A stretch of DNA of 64,000 nt, from assembly GCF_000312485.1 (NCBI RefSeq), contig NZ_HE997646.1:160896-224895 (forward strand), given 5' to 3'. This DNA is from Yersinia massiliensis CCUG 53443 (GTDB lineage: Bacteria; Pseudomonadota; Gammaproteobacteria; Enterobacterales; Enterobacteriaceae). The notes under the pieces are model-generated. The model worked only from the letters and a program-made list of their open reading frames with translations. It was not told the origin of the DNA and did no database searches. The position numbers were made by a program, and so were the translations under genes. Below, in pieces: positions 8,958 to 19,128 of the stretch (positions are counted from its first letter, which is position 1; every line of letters starts with the position of its first letter).

Positions 8958-9649
8958 CAGTTAATCCACTCACACCAGAAATGTTGACGGGCCGTTCAAC
9001 GGCACATTTAGTGGTGTTAAGCGGTAATCATCGTATGCAGCCTGAAGCCGTTGATGCCTTTCAGGCCATGCAACGGGCAGCGAAAAACGCAGGTTTTGAT
9101 TTACAGCCTGCCAGTACTTTTCGCGATTTTGACCGCCAGTTGGCTATCTGGAATGGTAAATTTCGCGGTGAGCGGCCGGTCTTAGATAAAGCGAGCCAGC
9201 CGATAGATATCAGCGCCCTTGACGATGCGTCCCGTTGTGAAGCGATTTTGCGTTGGTCAGCACTACCAGGGGCAAGCCGTCATCATTGGGGCAGTGATCT
9301 GGATATTTACGATCCCTCACTTTTGCCAGCAGAGACTAAACTTCAGTTAGAGCCATGGGAATACGAGACGGGCGGGTATTTTTATCCGCTGAGCCAATGG
9401 TTGACTGCGCATATGGCCGAATTTGGTTTTTACCGGCCTTTTCGCGAGGATAATGGCGGTGTCGCGGCAGAGCCTTGGCACTTGAGTTATCGCCCATTGT
9501 CAGCACAAGCTGAACATTTACTGACGCCCGACATCCTGCTCCATGCATGGCAGTCACAAGATGTGGCAGGTAGCGAGTGGCTGGCAAGCCATTTACCGCT
9601 GATTTTTTCGCGATTTATTACTGCGTCCACAACAACGGAAGGGCACTAA
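8954..9649 (+). CDS. M15-family peptidase, D-alanyl-D-alanine carboxypeptidase-like
   Basis: The 231-residue protein has the VanY/M15 arrangement of zinc ligands: [14 protein letters not shown] near residue 112-125 gives the HxxxxxxD pair, and [10 protein letters not shown] near 175 supplies the catalytic glutamate region and last histidine. Family members trim D-alanine residues from peptidoglycan stem peptides. No signal peptide is evident, so it may act in the cytoplasm or be exported another way. It overlaps dapE by 4 bp, and ypfN starts 2 bp after its stop. The coupling with dapE suggests a link to cell-wall peptide metabolism. Confidence 0.85.
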   Translation: MTVNPLTPEMLTGRSTAHLVVLSGNHRMQPEAVDAFQAMQRAAKNAGFDLQPASTFRDFDRQLAIWNGKFRGERPVLDKASQPIDISALDDASRCEAILRWSALPGASRHHWGSDLDIYDPSLLPAETKLQLEPWEYETGGYFYPLSQWLTAHMAEFGFYRPFREDNGGVAAEPWHLSYRPLSAQAEHLLTPDILLHAWQSQDVAGSEWLASHLPLIFSRFITASTTTEGH

Positions 9650-9651
9650 TC

Positions 9652-9846
9652 ATGCATTGGCTAGCAGATTACTGGTGGATAATCCTCATTATATTGGTGG
9701 GGATGGTCTTAAACGGCATCAAAGAGTTGCGCCGTCTCGATCATAAGCGTTTTTTGAGCAATAAACCGGAGATACCGCCCCACCGCGATAATAATGCGCA
9801 ATGGGACGATGACGATGATTGGCCGGATAAAAACAAGAAAAAGTAA
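9652..9846 (+). CDS. ypfN: YpfN-family small membrane protein
   Basis: The 64-residue product starts at ATG 9652. It has one N-terminal membrane segment ([16 protein letters not shown]) followed by a basic stretch and a very acidic, then lysine-rich tail ([15 protein letters not shown]). This matches the UPF0370/YpfN family, found next to dapE in enterobacteria; function unknown. It is the last gene of the dapE operon, and a perfect 9-bp hairpin follows. Confidence 0.92.
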   Translation: MHWLADYWWIILIILVGMVLNGIKELRRLDHKRFLSNKPEIPPHRDNNAQWDDDDDWPDKNKKK

Positions 9847-9867
9847 CTGAACACGATGTCAGGTTAC

Positions 9868-9890
9868 GCGAAGGGACGGTCTCCCTTCGC
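9868..9890. terminator. Hairpin between convergent ypfN and ypfH
   Basis: GCGAAGGGA and TCCCTTCGC form a perfect 9-bp stem with a 5-nt loop between two convergent genes. No strong T-run follows on either strand, so it may be a weak bidirectional terminator or a 3'-end stabiliser. Confidence 0.5.
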
Positions 9891-9899
9891 CACACTGGC

Positions 9900-10535
9900 T
9901 TAGCTTAACGCGATATCCTGTCGCAAATGCGCGATTGCACGTTCCAACATCGGTTGATTGATACCGTGCCCCATGTTGGGAATAAGATCGAATGTTACAT
10001 GATTGCCCAATGCCGTTAAGCTCTTTGCTGCCGCGTTAGCGTGTTCAACACGAATCACCCCGTCCTGTTCACCATGAATCAAATGGAATACCACATCCGC
10101 TATCGGGTGGGGTGGCAAAGTCGCAAAGCGCCCACTGAAAGCAATAATCTGCCCCGCCAGCTGCGGTTGAGCTTTCACGCCCTCCAGTGACATGATAGTG
10201 CCTTGAGAAAACCCCACCAGTGTGGTCTGCTGCGCACCAAGGCCACTTTGTTGCTGCCATTGGCGTACCGTAGCAATAAATTCTGGCATCACGGTATCAA
10301 TCCGCCCTTGGCGGCCCTCTTCGGTAATACCTTGCACGGAAAACCACTGCCGACCATTCCCCATCCCACTGGCAAATGGCCCGTCGATACTGACCACCAG
10401 CGCCTTAGGGAACGCCTGAGCAAAATGGCTACCGACCGGTGCCATCCCTGCCGCACTGTCGCCAACGCCATGAAACAGTAAAATCAAATATTCTGGATTT
10501 TCAGGTTGCTGCACGACGATAGATTTCTGACTCAT
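9900..10535 (-). CDS. ypfH: YpfH alpha/beta-hydrolase (carboxylesterase/phospholipase family)
   Basis: The 211-residue cytoplasmic protein has an alpha/beta-hydrolase fold. The nucleophile elbow GFSQGT is near residue 109, with the acid in HGEQDGVI near 158 and the histidine in NMGHGI near 190. It belongs to the carboxylesterase 2 family, like E. coli YpfH, which hydrolyses short acyl esters in vitro. It is convergent with ypfN and keeps the position next to tmcA seen in E. coli, except that two extra genes lie between. Confidence 0.92.
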   Translation of the reverse strand: MSQKSIVVQQPENPEYLILLFHGVGDSAAGMAPVGSHFAQAFPKALVVSIDGPFASGMGNGRQWFSVQGITEEGRQGRIDTVMPEFIATVRQWQQQSGLGAQQTTLVGFSQGTIMSLEGVKAQPQLAGQIIAFSGRFATLPPHPIADVVFHLIHGEQDGVIRVEHANAAAKSLTALGNHVTFDLIPNMGHGINQPMLERAIAHLRQDIALS

Positions 10536-10684
10536 TTGATGGCCTTTTTCATTAAGTGACGATAGCCATACTATACGGCCGCTAATAGCGGTAGGGATAT
10601 TGGGTTTTCTTGATGAAGTTAGTGGGAATTATTGAAGATAAGGTATGAACGATTTGATTTATTTTGATAAATAACTTTTACCCA

Positions 10685-10712
10685 CAAAAAGAGGCCCATT
10701 GGCCTCTTTAAA
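10685..10712 (-). terminator. Terminator of the 167/48-residue gene pair
   Basis: On the minus strand AAAGAGGCC, a short loop AAT and GGGCCTCTTTTT form a stem with a T-tail. It lies 16 bp after the stop of the 48-codon gene, which supports that gene being the end of a real transcript. Confidence 0.8.
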
Positions 10713-10727
10713 TGGTTGGTAATACAC

Positions 10728-10874
10728 TCAAATCGGTTTGACGACGACGTTACCTTTACTCTCAGCCATATCTTTAGCAGCCATAAAACGTTTAAACATT
10801 TCGACTTTGCTCTTTTGAATCGCTTTAAAATCAATCTGAGTTTTAGTATGGGTAGTGCTGCGTCCGTATTGCAT
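10728..10874 (-). CDS. Small protein of 48 residues, unknown
   Basis: The product starts MQYGRSTTHTKTQIDFKAIQ and ends ESKGNVVVKPI. It is basic and mostly helical, with no cysteine or membrane segment. A strong GGAG lies about nine bases before the ATG, and a terminator follows 16 bp after the stop. The start overlaps the last 32 bases of the 167-residue gene in another frame, so the two are probably translated in a coupled way. No family was recognised. The arrangement would suit a small partner or regulator of the larger protein; a toxin-antitoxin pairing is possible but unsupported. Confidence 0.65.
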   Translation of the reverse strand: MQYGRSTTHTKTQIDFKAIQKSKVEMFKRFMAAKDMAESKGNVVVKPI

Positions 10875-11346
10875 AACAAGCTCCATCATTTATGTAGGTT
10901 AGGTTGTTCTCTTTGGCAAATTGCTTTACATACCTTGGATATATGGTGTTTAAGGCTTGGTTTTCAGCAACAAAATACAAAACTTCGATTCTTTCATTGT
11001 TGGCAATTTTTAGCATAAATGCGACTAAGGTACGATATAAATAGTGCAACTCGCCTAACAATAGATCAATTGCGCCTTGGGGTTTAGCAAATATTTGTGT
11101 CGGTTCTCGTTCTTCTTGCTGCCGGTTATAAAAACTGACGACGGAAACGAGTAAGCTACTCACTTTATCGCCAAGCATACTGTGCATTGTGACTGCCGCC
11201 ACTGGATCTAAAGAAGGTGGGCAGAACATTAGCCTGACAGTAATCGAACGTTCTTCATCTTCAGCAAAAATAAATTCAATATCGATGTATCCCATTTCAT
11301 CATCAATCTTGACCAATCCTTCAGTGACCAATCTGTGCATGTGCAT
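10843..11346 (-). CDS. Uncharacterised protein of 167 residues
   Basis: I do not recognise this protein. It starts MHMHRLVTEGLVKIDDEMGY (ATG at 11346, or 11340) after a weak GGAT. The N-terminal half looks beta-rich (IDIEFIFAEDEERSITVRLM) and the middle is helical. The C-terminal part (IEVLYFVAENQALNTIYPRY) has the look of an acetyltransferase-like end, but this is a weak impression. There is no signal peptide. It lies between ypfH and tmcA, which are adjacent in E. coli, so it is an insertion there. Its end overlaps the 48-codon gene. Confidence 0.7.
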   Translation of the reverse strand: MHMHRLVTEGLVKIDDEMGYIDIEFIFAEDEERSITVRLMFCPPSLDPVAAVTMHSMLGDKVSSLLVSVVSFYNRQQEEREPTQIFAKPQGAIDLLLGELHYLYRTLVAFMLKIANNERIEVLYFVAENQALNTIYPRYVKQFAKENNLTYINDGACYAIRTQHYPY

Positions 11347-11413
11347 CTAGCCTGGTATCCTTCGTTATACTCATCCTGAATATTCGAAAAATTTTAACTT
11401 AAAACACCCTCAA

Positions 11414-13465
11414 TCACTGACGAAAACCTGAATCATTAAGTAAACAAAAGGAAACTGCGCACTGACGAGTCGCATCAACCCCCGCCATTCCTTCTGCGGC
11501 TTCCTGCCGCCAACGCGCGACCAATGCCTTACGTCCAGCAAGGCCGAGTGACCGGACTATCTCTGCTATAGAGACACCTTGCTGCAAGTATTGACGTAAA
11601 GCAGGAAGGGGTAATTCAGTCTGCGATAACAAACGCTGCAAGGCAGGTAAGCTGGCCTCTAATGGGCGAAATGCAAAGGCAAAACCGGCTAGCTCACGCC
11701 AATCATCCTCATTTAACGTGAAGTCAGGCTGCTCAGGCAGGGGTAACGATGGGGGCGTATCGATCTCAATCCATTGCTGCAACCAATACCAATCTCGCGC
11801 CAATTGCTGCTGCGCGCCATCACAAAGATGCTGACCCGCCTCACTCAACGGTAAAATTGCCATGGCAGCATAACAACCACTACTGGCTTCTTGATGACTG
11901 CCAATACGGGCCAATTGAAAGCCGCAGGTCTGCCAAAAATGGGCTAACTCCTCGGTATAGCCGAAACTGACAGACAGAAAATCCAGCCGTTCTGCTCGCG
12001 CACGTGTTTGTTCTGCGGCAATCATTTGTCGAGCAATGCCCTGTCGCCGCCACGAAGGGACGACTGCGACTCGACTGACTCGCCGTGATAACAGGGTCGG
12101 CGCGTGCCATTGCCCACTGTGAGCGGCCAAGGATTGCGCCACCAAACTGCCTTTGGGCCGCCGTCGACCCGCCCAAACATCTTGGGCTAACGCCTCGCTC
12201 AAACCGCCTTCATCCACCAACCATAATGCGCCGACCACGGAATCCTCGGCTTTCGCTGCCGAAAAATGCATCCCAGGCGCATCCATCAACCGTCGCAGAT
12301 CAAGGGGTGTTGTACGGTAATGTGCGCTGGAAAGTAAACCATAGAAATGCCGCAGTAAGGCAGGATCCGCTAACCAATCACGCTGCTCACAGGCCATGAT
12401 ATCGACTGATGCAAAGGAGGGTGTGATGGAAGCAACTTGCTCATCAAACAGTAAAGCGGCATCCACAATACGCTCAAGCGGATCGTTGCTCACCCAACGG
12501 ATAGGATCCGTTAACGTCAGATGATGCCAATCCGTAAGCGTGGCACAAAACTTCAGTAAAAAGCCCCGCCCAGTGCCTTCATAGCCTTGTACCGTGGTGG
12601 TCAGCAGCGCTCGCGGGAAGTAAGCCAGCAATGAGGATAATAGTGCCGTGGGGATGGCGGCAGCTTCATCGATCAACAACCAGTCAACCTCACTGACATC
12701 ATGCTGTCGGCAGTAATCGAGCAAGGCATCTGGCGCCCAAAATCGCGCCCGTTCCCCTGCGCGTGCATTCAATGCTTGAGTCGCGGCCTTACCCGGCCCG
12801 GTGACCCAACAGTTGCCTTGCCACTGCGCGACCAACATGCCCGCAAGGGTTGATTTGCCACGGCCACGCGCGGCGGTCAGTACCCATGACCCCTTCTCGG
12901 CTCGCATCAAACGCTGAAGAATATGATGTTGTTCGACGGTCGCCGTGCCGTCAGGCCGTAGCCAGTTAGGACGTGAGTCCATCATTGGTACAGGCTGCGG
13001 CTGGTCCTGTTGCCACACCACGACATCAGTATCGGCTAAGAGATGGCGCTGTAAGTGGCGAATAAAGTTTGGCGTGGTGATAGGTTCGCTTTGCTCACTC
13101 CATCGTAAGCTATCGGTATCGGGTATATTCGGCCAGTGTTCCCACTCGGGCACTAACAGCACCAGCCAACTCCCAGCCTGTAGTGTCCCCGCCAATACCG
13201 CCAGAGCCTCCGTATTCAAGCCAGCAGTCGCATCAAATACGCCGTGCAGCCGCTCCTGCCCCAATAAGGTTTTTGCCGCTGTAGGATGAATGCCTTGGGT
13301 ATCGGCGGGAAAATCTTCACCCATCCATACCCATTCACCGGCCAATTGTTGACGCAGATTAACGGCCTGTTGGCGCGACCAATCCGCATGACCACTCAGC
13401 ACGAGCAAGCGGCGAATCCCTTGCTGCGCCATCAAGGGTTGGTTGGCAACAATCCCGTTATTCAC
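11414..13465 (-). CDS. tmcA: tRNA(Met) cytidine acetyltransferase
   Basis: TmcA makes N4-acetylcytidine at the wobble base of elongator tRNA(Met), using acetyl-CoA and ATP. Visible parts are an N-terminal domain ([14 protein letters not shown]), an RNA-helicase-like ATPase with Walker [14 protein letters not shown] near residue 200 and a DEAAAIP box near 270, and a GNAT domain with [20 protein letters not shown] near 460. I place the start at GTG 13465, which matches the E. coli N-terminus; an in-frame TTG at 13480 would overlap the upstream gene. From the GTG the product has 683 residues. It follows the DUF441 gene by a single base. Confidence 0.93.
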   Translation of the reverse strand: MNNGIVANQPLMAQQGIRRLLVLSGHADWSRQQAVNLRQQLAGEWVWMGEDFPADTQGIHPTAAKTLLGQERLHGVFDATAGLNTEALAVLAGTLQAGSWLVLLVPEWEHWPNIPDTDSLRWSEQSEPITTPNFIRHLQRHLLADTDVVVWQQDQPQPVPMMDSRPNWLRPDGTATVEQHHILQRLMRAEKGSWVLTAARGRGKSTLAGMLVAQWQGNCWVTGPGKAATQALNARAGERARFWAPDALLDYCRQHDVSEVDWLLIDEAAAIPTALLSSLLAYFPRALLTTTVQGYEGTGRGFLLKFCATLTDWHHLTLTDPIRWVSNDPLERIVDAALLFDEQVASITPSFASVDIMACEQRDWLADPALLRHFYGLLSSAHYRTTPLDLRRLMDAPGMHFSAAKAEDSVVGALWLVDEGGLSEALAQDVWAGRRRPKGSLVAQSLAAHSGQWHAPTLLSRRVSRVAVVPSWRRQGIARQMIAAEQTRARAERLDFLSVSFGYTEELAHFWQTCGFQLARIGSHQEASSGCYAAMAILPLSEAGQHLCDGAQQQLARDWYWLQQWIEIDTPPSLPLPEQPDFTLNEDDWRELAGFAFAFRPLEASLPALQRLLSQTELPLPALRQYLQQGVSIAEIVRSLGLAGRKALVARWRQEAAEGMAGVDATRQCAVSFCLLNDSGFRQ

Positions 13466-13466
13466 G

Positions 13467-14006
<540 letters not shown>

Positions 14007-14015
14007 CTAGCGCTA

Positions 14016-14882
14016 TTAACGGCTGGCGAAGGTGTTACAGCTATTAGGATCTCCGCTGTCGAAACCTCGTTTGAACCAAGTATACCGTTGCTGCGATGTA
14101 CCATGAGTAAAGCTATCGGGCACCACGCGCCCTTGGCTTTGCTGCTGTAGCCTATCATCGCCGATGGCTTGTGCCGCATTGAGGGCTTCTTGTAAGTCAC
14201 CCACTTCAAGCACTTGCTGTTCATCCATCGCTTTGCCCCAGACCCCAGCGAAGCAGTCAGCCTGCAATTCCATTTTGACCGATAACCGATTTGCTTCCGC
14301 TTGAGTTGCTCCCTGCTGCTGCTGGCGAACTTTGGTATCGATGCCCATTAGGTGCTGCACATGGTGCCCAACTTCATGGGCAATGACATACGCCTGAGCA
14401 AAATCACCGCCCGCACCCAGCTTATTTTTCATCTCTTCATAGAATGATAAATCGATATACACCGTGCTGTCTGCGGGGCAATAAAATGGTCCCATGACTG
14501 ACTGCCCCGTACCACAGCCGGTACGAGTTGCACCACGATACATCACCAGTTTTGGCTCTTGATAAGTGCGACCCATTTTTTGGAAAATCGGCTTCCACGT
14601 ATCTTCCGTATCCGCCAAAACGACTGACGTAAACTTGGCGTATTGGTCATCTTTGGCGCTGACAGAACTTGGCGCGCGTGGCTGAGTCTGGGTTTGTGAC
14701 ATCGGATCACCGCCATTCAATAGCGGTGTTAAATCGACCCCGTAATAGCCCGCGACCAGCACGACAATCAGGATAACCAGCCCGCCCTTGCCACCAATCG
14801 GTGGACGAAATCCGCCGCCACCGGATGAATTTCCCCGCCGGTCTTCCACATTGTCACTTTCACGACGACCTTGCCAACGCAT
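14016..14882 (-). CDS. ypfJ: YpfJ neutral zinc metallopeptidase-like protein
   Basis: The 288-residue protein has a charged N-terminus ([20 protein letters not shown]), a glycine-rich stretch, one membrane anchor ([17 protein letters not shown], about residues 34-50) and a zinc-peptidase-like domain. The metal motif [12 protein letters not shown] is near residue 169 and a downstream [12 protein letters not shown] supplies the third ligand glutamate. It matches the putative neutral zinc metallopeptidase family and E. coli YpfJ; the biological substrate is unknown. A strong GGGAG precedes the ATG. It lies between purC and tmcA as in E. coli. Confidence 0.93.
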   Translation of the reverse strand: MRWQGRRESDNVEDRRGNSSGGGGFRPPIGGKGGLVILIVVLVAGYYGVDLTPLLNGGDPMSQTQTQPRAPSSVSAKDDQYAKFTSVVLADTEDTWKPIFQKMGRTYQEPKLVMYRGATRTGCGTGQSVMGPFYCPADSTVYIDLSFYEEMKNKLGAGGDFAQAYVIAHEVGHHVQHLMGIDTKVRQQQQGATQAEANRLSVKMELQADCFAGVWGKAMDEQQVLEVGDLQEALNAAQAIGDDRLQQQSQGRVVPDSFTHGTSQQRYTWFKRGFDSGDPNSCNTFASR

Positions 14883-15040
14883 AGCTTTACTCCCAGAGAT
14901 ATTTCTTACCCATTATCGTAGGAAATATATTGAGCCAATACCATTAAAAGAAGGAATGATTACCCACACTAGAAGCGTCTAAGGGGTTATACCGCAGCGT
15001 GAGGAAGGGAGAAATTGTTCTGTGGGACGCAAAAAAGCAT

Positions 15041-15063
15041 GGGGAGATAGAGGCTATCTCCCC
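15041..15063 (-). terminator. Terminator of purC
   Basis: GGGGAGATA and TATCTCCCC form a perfect 9-bp stem with a 5-nt loop, followed on the minus strand by ATGC and TTTTTT. It lies 41 bp past the purC stop. Confidence 0.85.
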
Positions 15064-15103
15064 TGAGAAGGGTTACGTCAGGTTAACGTAATCGATTGCG
15101 CAG

Positions 15104-15817
15104 TTAGTCTAATTTTACGCCGATACGGTGCGCAACTTCTTCGTAGGCTTCAATCAAGCCACCCAGACTTTGACGGTAACGGTCTTTATCCATCTTGTTC
15201 AGGGTCTTCTTATCCCACAAACGGCTGCCATCAGGTGAGAACTCATCACCCAATACCACTTCACCGTTAAACAGGCCGAATTCCAGTTTGAAATCCACCA
15301 AGATTAAACCCGCATCGTCAAACAACTTGCTCAGCACATCGTTAGCCAAATAGCTCAGTTCTTTCATCCGTGCTAATTGTGCTTCCGTTGCCCAACCAAA
15401 CGTTTTGCAGTAAGACTCGTTAACCATCGGATCGTGCATGGCATCGTTTTTCAAAAACAGATCAAACAGCGGTGGATTCAGCTCTAAGCCTTCTTCGATA
15501 CCCAAACGTTTTACCAACGAACCCGCAGAGCGGTTACGGATAACACATTCAACTGGGATCATCTCCAGTTTTTTGACCAGCACTTCGGTATCAGACAGCA
15601 AACGTTCCATTTGAGTAGGAATACCGGCTGCTTCCAATTTAGCCATAATGAAATGGTTAAATTTATTATTCACCATGCCTTTACGATCGAATTGCTCAAT
15701 GCGCTGACCATCCAGTGCTGACGTATCATTACGGAACTCCAGTACCAATAGGTCAGGATTTTCGGTGGTATAGACGGTCTTCGCCTTCCCACGATACAAC
15801 TCAGCTAGCTTTTGCAT
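15104..15817 (-). CDS. purC: Phosphoribosylaminoimidazole-succinocarboxamide synthase
   Basis: PurC joins aspartate to CAIR with ATP to form SAICAR in purine synthesis. The 237-residue length and the N-terminus [20 protein letters not shown] match the enterobacterial enzyme. The signatures [18 protein letters not shown] and [20 protein letters not shown] are present. It follows bamC by 53 bp with a strong hairpin in between. No obvious PurR palindrome was found directly upstream, so it may be read from its own weak promoter or from dapA-bamC. Two other purine genes, purM and purN, lie at 25991-27732. Confidence 0.98.
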   Translation of the reverse strand: MQKLAELYRGKAKTVYTTENPDLLVLEFRNDTSALDGQRIEQFDRKGMVNNKFNHFIMAKLEAAGIPTQMERLLSDTEVLVKKLEMIPVECVIRNRSAGSLVKRLGIEEGLELNPPLFDLFLKNDAMHDPMVNESYCKTFGWATEAQLARMKELSYLANDVLSKLFDDAGLILVDFKLEFGLFNGEVVLGDEFSPDGSRLWDKKTLNKMDKDRYRQSLGGLIEAYEEVAHRIGVKLD

Positions 15818-15847
15818 CTTATGACTCCAGTGATGTGCGAAAGAATA

Positions 15848-15867
15848 AAGGGGCCGAAGCCCCTTTG
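15848..15867 (-). terminator. Terminator after bamC
   Basis: AAAGGGGC, loop CGAA (TTCG on the minus strand) and GCCCCTTT form a perfect stem with a stable tetraloop four bases past the bamC stop. T-rich sequence follows on the minus strand (TTTATTC). Confidence 0.75.
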
Positions 15868-15870
15868 ATG

Positions 15871-16929
15871 TTATTTGGTACTGCTGACGCCTGTCTGGCT
15901 AAACGCCGCCTGGAACACCGCAACTAGCGCATCATTCTGCGACTGAGTTAAGGTTTGTCCTTTCGGACCGATGAATTGCAGGCTGCTGCGGTTATCTAGG
16001 TCACCGACTTGCAGCTTGTAATCACCTTCTGGCAATTCAGGGTCTTTGGCCCCCAACGCATCCCAGCTACTGCTGCTCATGGATTTGTTGGTGACGTTAA
16101 TGGAACCTTGCGGACGGCTGCGATCGGTCACTTTCATGCCGACTTTCTCAAGCGCGGCCGGTAGACGCTCCCACAACACAGCATAAGGTGCACGAACAAT
16201 CAGTTGCGGTAAGCCAGTATCATCGCTGCCGCTTTGAACATCCAGCGTACCCACTTTACGGGCAGCTTGGCTGCTTTCACTGTCTGAACGGACCTTATCC
16301 AAACCTTCGATGATAGCGTTCAGCATGGCGCCGTTATAACGCTGGATTTCGGTATAGCTGGTCACTGGGTTGCCACCTTGCTGCAATGCAAGGGATTTCA
16401 CCACCAACGCGAGCTGATAACCTTGTTCCTGCACACTTATCTGGTAACGGCCTTCAAATTGCACGTCTTCATCGGCACGATTCCATTTAACCCAGTCAGT
16501 GGTCAGCGTTTGGCTGGCATCTTGACGGCTGGCTATCGTCCAGTTCTTATCTTGAAGAACGCGGGTAACTTGCGACCACAGATTACGGTTTTGCGGGCTA
16601 TTTTCTAACAATAGCTTGCTGGTATCGTTGGCATTTTCAGCACGAGAGCCGCTTAACAATGCCAGAGGTTGTACCGGTGGACGAATGTCCAACTGCTTGC
16701 CCACTGCGCCTTGAGAGTTGACGGAACGGACATCAAATTCGCCATTTTGGATCGGCAGAATCATGCCTGCCGGTGAGTTAAGCGGTTTCAACCCTGGCGC
16801 TTCCAAATAAGACTCGTCACCGCTAACTTGGCGTTTGTAGCGTTGGTCAGTGGTACAGCCTGCTAGCAGCATTGCCAGCGAAACACCCACTACCGTTACC
16901 ACCGTCGACTTTTGCAATGTTATTGCCAT
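15871..16929 (-). CDS. bamC: Outer-membrane assembly lipoprotein BamC
   Basis: BamC is a lipoprotein of the BAM complex that inserts beta-barrel proteins into the outer membrane. The 352-residue product starts at ATG 16929 after an AGGGAAA site. It has a lipoprotein signal with the lipobox LLAGC at about residues 22-26, then the unstructured BamD-binding region ([18 protein letters not shown]) and two helix-grip domains. The start is 16 bp after the dapA stop, giving the dapA-bamC operon known from E. coli, where bamC was called nlpB. Confidence 0.96.
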   Translation of the reverse strand: MAITLQKSTVVTVVGVSLAMLLAGCTTDQRYKRQVSGDESYLEAPGLKPLNSPAGMILPIQNGEFDVRSVNSQGAVGKQLDIRPPVQPLALLSGSRAENANDTSKLLLENSPQNRNLWSQVTRVLQDKNWTIASRQDASQTLTTDWVKWNRADEDVQFEGRYQISVQEQGYQLALVVKSLALQQGGNPVTSYTEIQRYNGAMLNAIIEGLDKVRSDSESSQAARKVGTLDVQSGSDDTGLPQLIVRAPYAVLWERLPAALEKVGMKVTDRSRPQGSINVTNKSMSSSSWDALGAKDPELPEGDYKLQVGDLDNRSSLQFIGPKGQTLTQSQNDALVAVFQAAFSQTGVSSTK

Positions 16930-16945
16930 CAAATTTCCCTAAGAG

Positions 16946-17827
16946 TTACAGCAAACCTGCGCTTTTCAACGCGTCTTCCACAATCCGTTTGGACGGATCA
17001 GTCAGTGGGGTCATCGGCAAACGCAATGTATCATTCGCCATTAATCCCAGTTTCTTTGCGGCCCATTTCACCGGAATTGGGTTTGCTTCTACAAATAAAT
17101 GCTGATGCAACGGCATCAAGCGCTGATTCAAACGGCGTGCTTGCGCAAAGTTACCTTGTACAGCCAATGCACAAAGTTCAGCCATTTCACGGGCAGCGAT
17201 GTTCGCCGTGACCGAAATAACCCCTTTGCCACCCAGTTGCATAAAGTCCAGCCCGCTCGCATCGTCACCACTGAGCAGGATGAAATCTTCATCGTCAACC
17301 AGCACTTGGATCTGACTAACACGACTTAAGTTCCCTGTTGCCTCTTTAACAGCAACAATATTTTTAATCTTGGCTAAGCGAGCAATGGTTGGCGGTAACA
17401 TATCGCAACCGGTACGCGAAGGAACATTATAGAGAATTTGTGGTAAATCGGTACTTTCAGCAATCGCTTTAAAATGCTGATATAAGCCTTCTTGCATCGG
17501 CCGGTTATAATAAGGCGTGACCGTTAAGCAGCCCACAACACCGGTATCATTGAACCGTTGTGTAAGAGAGATGGCTTCAGAGGTGGCATTAGCGCCAGTG
17601 CCAGCAATGATGGGAATACGGCCATCAGCCAGTTCAAGGGTCTGCATGACCACATCGACGTGTTCGTCATGGTTCAGCGTGGCAGACTCACCCGTGGTAC
17701 CCACGGACACAATGGCCGCTGTCCCGCTGGCGACATGATAATCAATCAGTTTCTTAAGGCTCGCACGATCGACAGCACCTTTGTCGTCCATCGGCGTTAC
17801 CAGTGCAACTATGCTGCCTGTAAACAT
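16946..17827 (-). CDS. dapA: 4-hydroxy-tetrahydrodipicolinate synthase
   Basis: DapA condenses pyruvate with aspartate semialdehyde at the first committed step of lysine and diaminopimelate synthesis. The Schiff-base lysine is in [11 protein letters not shown] near residue 161, and the GTTGES motif near 43 and the YNVPSRTG motif near 133 are intact. I chose ATG 17827 ([20 protein letters not shown]), which matches the E. coli N-terminus and gives 293 residues. An in-frame ATG 18 bases earlier begins MFTGSP, a duplicate of the first five codons, and has the stronger ribosome-binding site (AGGAGGG). A six-residue longer form is therefore possible. Confidence 0.97.
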   Translation of the reverse strand: MFTGSIVALVTPMDDKGAVDRASLKKLIDYHVASGTAAIVSVGTTGESATLNHDEHVDVVMQTLELADGRIPIIAGTGANATSEAISLTQRFNDTGVVGCLTVTPYYNRPMQEGLYQHFKAIAESTDLPQILYNVPSRTGCDMLPPTIARLAKIKNIVAVKEATGNLSRVSQIQVLVDDEDFILLSGDDASGLDFMQLGGKGVISVTANIAAREMAELCALAVQGNFAQARRLNQRLMPLHQHLFVEANPIPVKWAAKKLGLMANDTLRLPMTPLTDPSKRIVEDALKSAGLL

Positions 17828-17973
17828 CGGACTTCCCGTAAACATTGCCCACCCCCTCCTTAAACAAGTTACTCATGGTACTTTTGACCTCTATCCAAAA
17901 GCAAGCAAACAACTGTGTTGTAAGCGCTTGGCAGCAGGTTTTTTTTGTGTTTACCATGGTAACCCCAAAGAGC

Positions 17974-18561
17974 ATGACAGGAAGAGCGATTTTGCCGCAG
18001 CTTGATGAACATTATCTGGTCATTACCGCACTGGGTGCTGACCGCCCTGGAATCGTGAATACCATCACCCGCCATGTCAGTAGCTGCGGTTGTAATATCG
18101 AAGATAGCCGGCTGGCCATGTTCGGTGAAGAGTTCACATTTATTATGCTGCTTTCAGGCAGTTGGAATGCCATTACGCTGTTGGAATCGACTTTGCCGCA
18201 AAAAGGCGCAGAGCTTGATTTACTCATTGTGATGAAACGGACCAACGCCCAAGACCAGAAAGCGATGCCAGATACGGTATGGGTAAAAGTTGAAGTGAAT
18301 GACTCCCCACACATTATTGAACGCTTTACCAACCTGTTCCATTGCCACAATATGAACATTGCGGAGTTGGTTTCTAAAACTCAACCGGCGGAAGGCAATA
18401 CACCTCCTCGGCTGCATATCCAGATGAGTGCACACAGTCCTGCGAGCCAAAACAGTTCAACAATTGAACAGGCTTTTTATCAGCTATGTACAGAACTCAA
18501 TGCACAAGGCAGTATTAGCGTTGTGAACTATCCACAGCATGACTCAAGAATGGAGAGTTAG
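17974..18561 (+). CDS. gcvR: Glycine cleavage system repressor GcvR
   Basis: GcvR binds GcvA and blocks activation of the glycine cleavage operon when glycine is low. Two ACT domains are visible: EHYLVITALGADRPGIVNTI at the start and WVKVEVNDSPHIIERFTNLF near residue 105. The start at ATG 17974 gives 195 residues, close to the E. coli 190; an in-frame ATG at 17956 would add six residues. It is divergent from dapA, and the longest frame would reach into the dapA leader. bcp begins 2 bp after its stop, so gcvR-bcp is an operon as in E. coli. Confidence 0.95.
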   Translation: MTGRAILPQLDEHYLVITALGADRPGIVNTITRHVSSCGCNIEDSRLAMFGEEFTFIMLLSGSWNAITLLESTLPQKGAELDLLIVMKRTNAQDQKAMPDTVWVKVEVNDSPHIIERFTNLFHCHNMNIAELVSKTQPAEGNTPPRLHIQMSAHSPASQNSSTIEQAFYQLCTELNAQGSISVVNYPQHDSRMES

Positions 18562-18563
18562 TA

Positions 18564-19034
18564 ATGAGCCCATTGAAAGCCGGTGATACAGCGCCAAAAT
18601 TTAGTTTGCCTGACCAAGACGGTGAGCAAATTAGTTTGGCCGACTTCCAGGGACAACGTGTCTTGGTCTACTTTTATCCTAAAGCCATGACACCAGGCTG
18701 TACTGTTCAGGCCTGTGGTCTGCGGGACAATATGGATGAATTGAAACAAGCGGGTGTCGAAGTGCTGGGCATTAGCACCGATAAACCTGAAAAACTGTCA
18801 CGTTTTGCCGAGAAAGAACTGCTAAATTTCACTCTGTTGTCTGATGAAGATCATCAGTTGGCAGAGCAGTTTGGCGTTTGGGGCGAAAAAAGTTTTATGG
18901 GTAAAACCTATGATGGTATCCACCGCATCAGCTTCTTAATTGATGCTGACGGTAAAGTGGAGCATGTCTTTGATAATTTCAAAACGACCAACCACCACGA
19001 TATCGTGCTGGACTATGTGCGCCAAAGCGCCTGA
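18564..19034 (+). CDS. bcp: Thioredoxin-dependent thiol peroxidase Bcp
   Basis: This 156-residue peroxiredoxin reduces hydrogen peroxide and organic peroxides with thioredoxin as donor. The peroxidatic cysteine (C46) and the resolving cysteine (C51) lie in AMTPGCTVQACGLRDN, the helix-linked arrangement of the Bcp/PrxQ type. The catalytic arginine region and the C-terminal thioredoxin-fold strands are present. It is co-transcribed with gcvR (2-bp gap). The 310 bp after it hold an unusual structured element. Confidence 0.97.
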   Translation: MSPLKAGDTAPKFSLPDQDGEQISLADFQGQRVLVYFYPKAMTPGCTVQACGLRDNMDELKQAGVEVLGISTDKPEKLSRFAEKELLNFTLLSDEDHQLAEQFGVWGEKSFMGKTYDGIHRISFLIDADGKVEHVFDNFKTTNHHDIVLDYVRQSA

Positions 19035-19068
19035 GTTATTTTGACTTTGCGATGATTCATCATGAGCA

Positions 19069-19090
19069 AAAAAGAGCGCCTAGGCGCTCA
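19069..19090 (-). terminator. Terminator-like palindrome between bcp and perM
   Basis: GAGCGCCTAGGCGCTC is a perfect 16-bp palindrome, followed by TTTTTT on the minus strand. It would end transcripts coming from perM or from the structured element at 19129-19224, about 255 bp past the perM stop. On the plus strand it lacks a T-run. Confidence 0.6.
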
Positions 19091-19128
19091 GACTGCTGAC
19101 AAACACCGATGACTCGGACTAGAACGGT

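Noticed and set aside
10619-10879. 86-residue minus-strand frame starting MLCNTDAALP
   Set aside because: It crosses the terminator at 10685-10712 and has no protein-like composition; the frame giving the 48-residue protein has the ribosome-binding site.
15818-15870. PurR site upstream of purC
   Set aside because: The 53-bp gap holds the bamC terminator hairpin, and no CAAACGTTTG-like palindrome was found.
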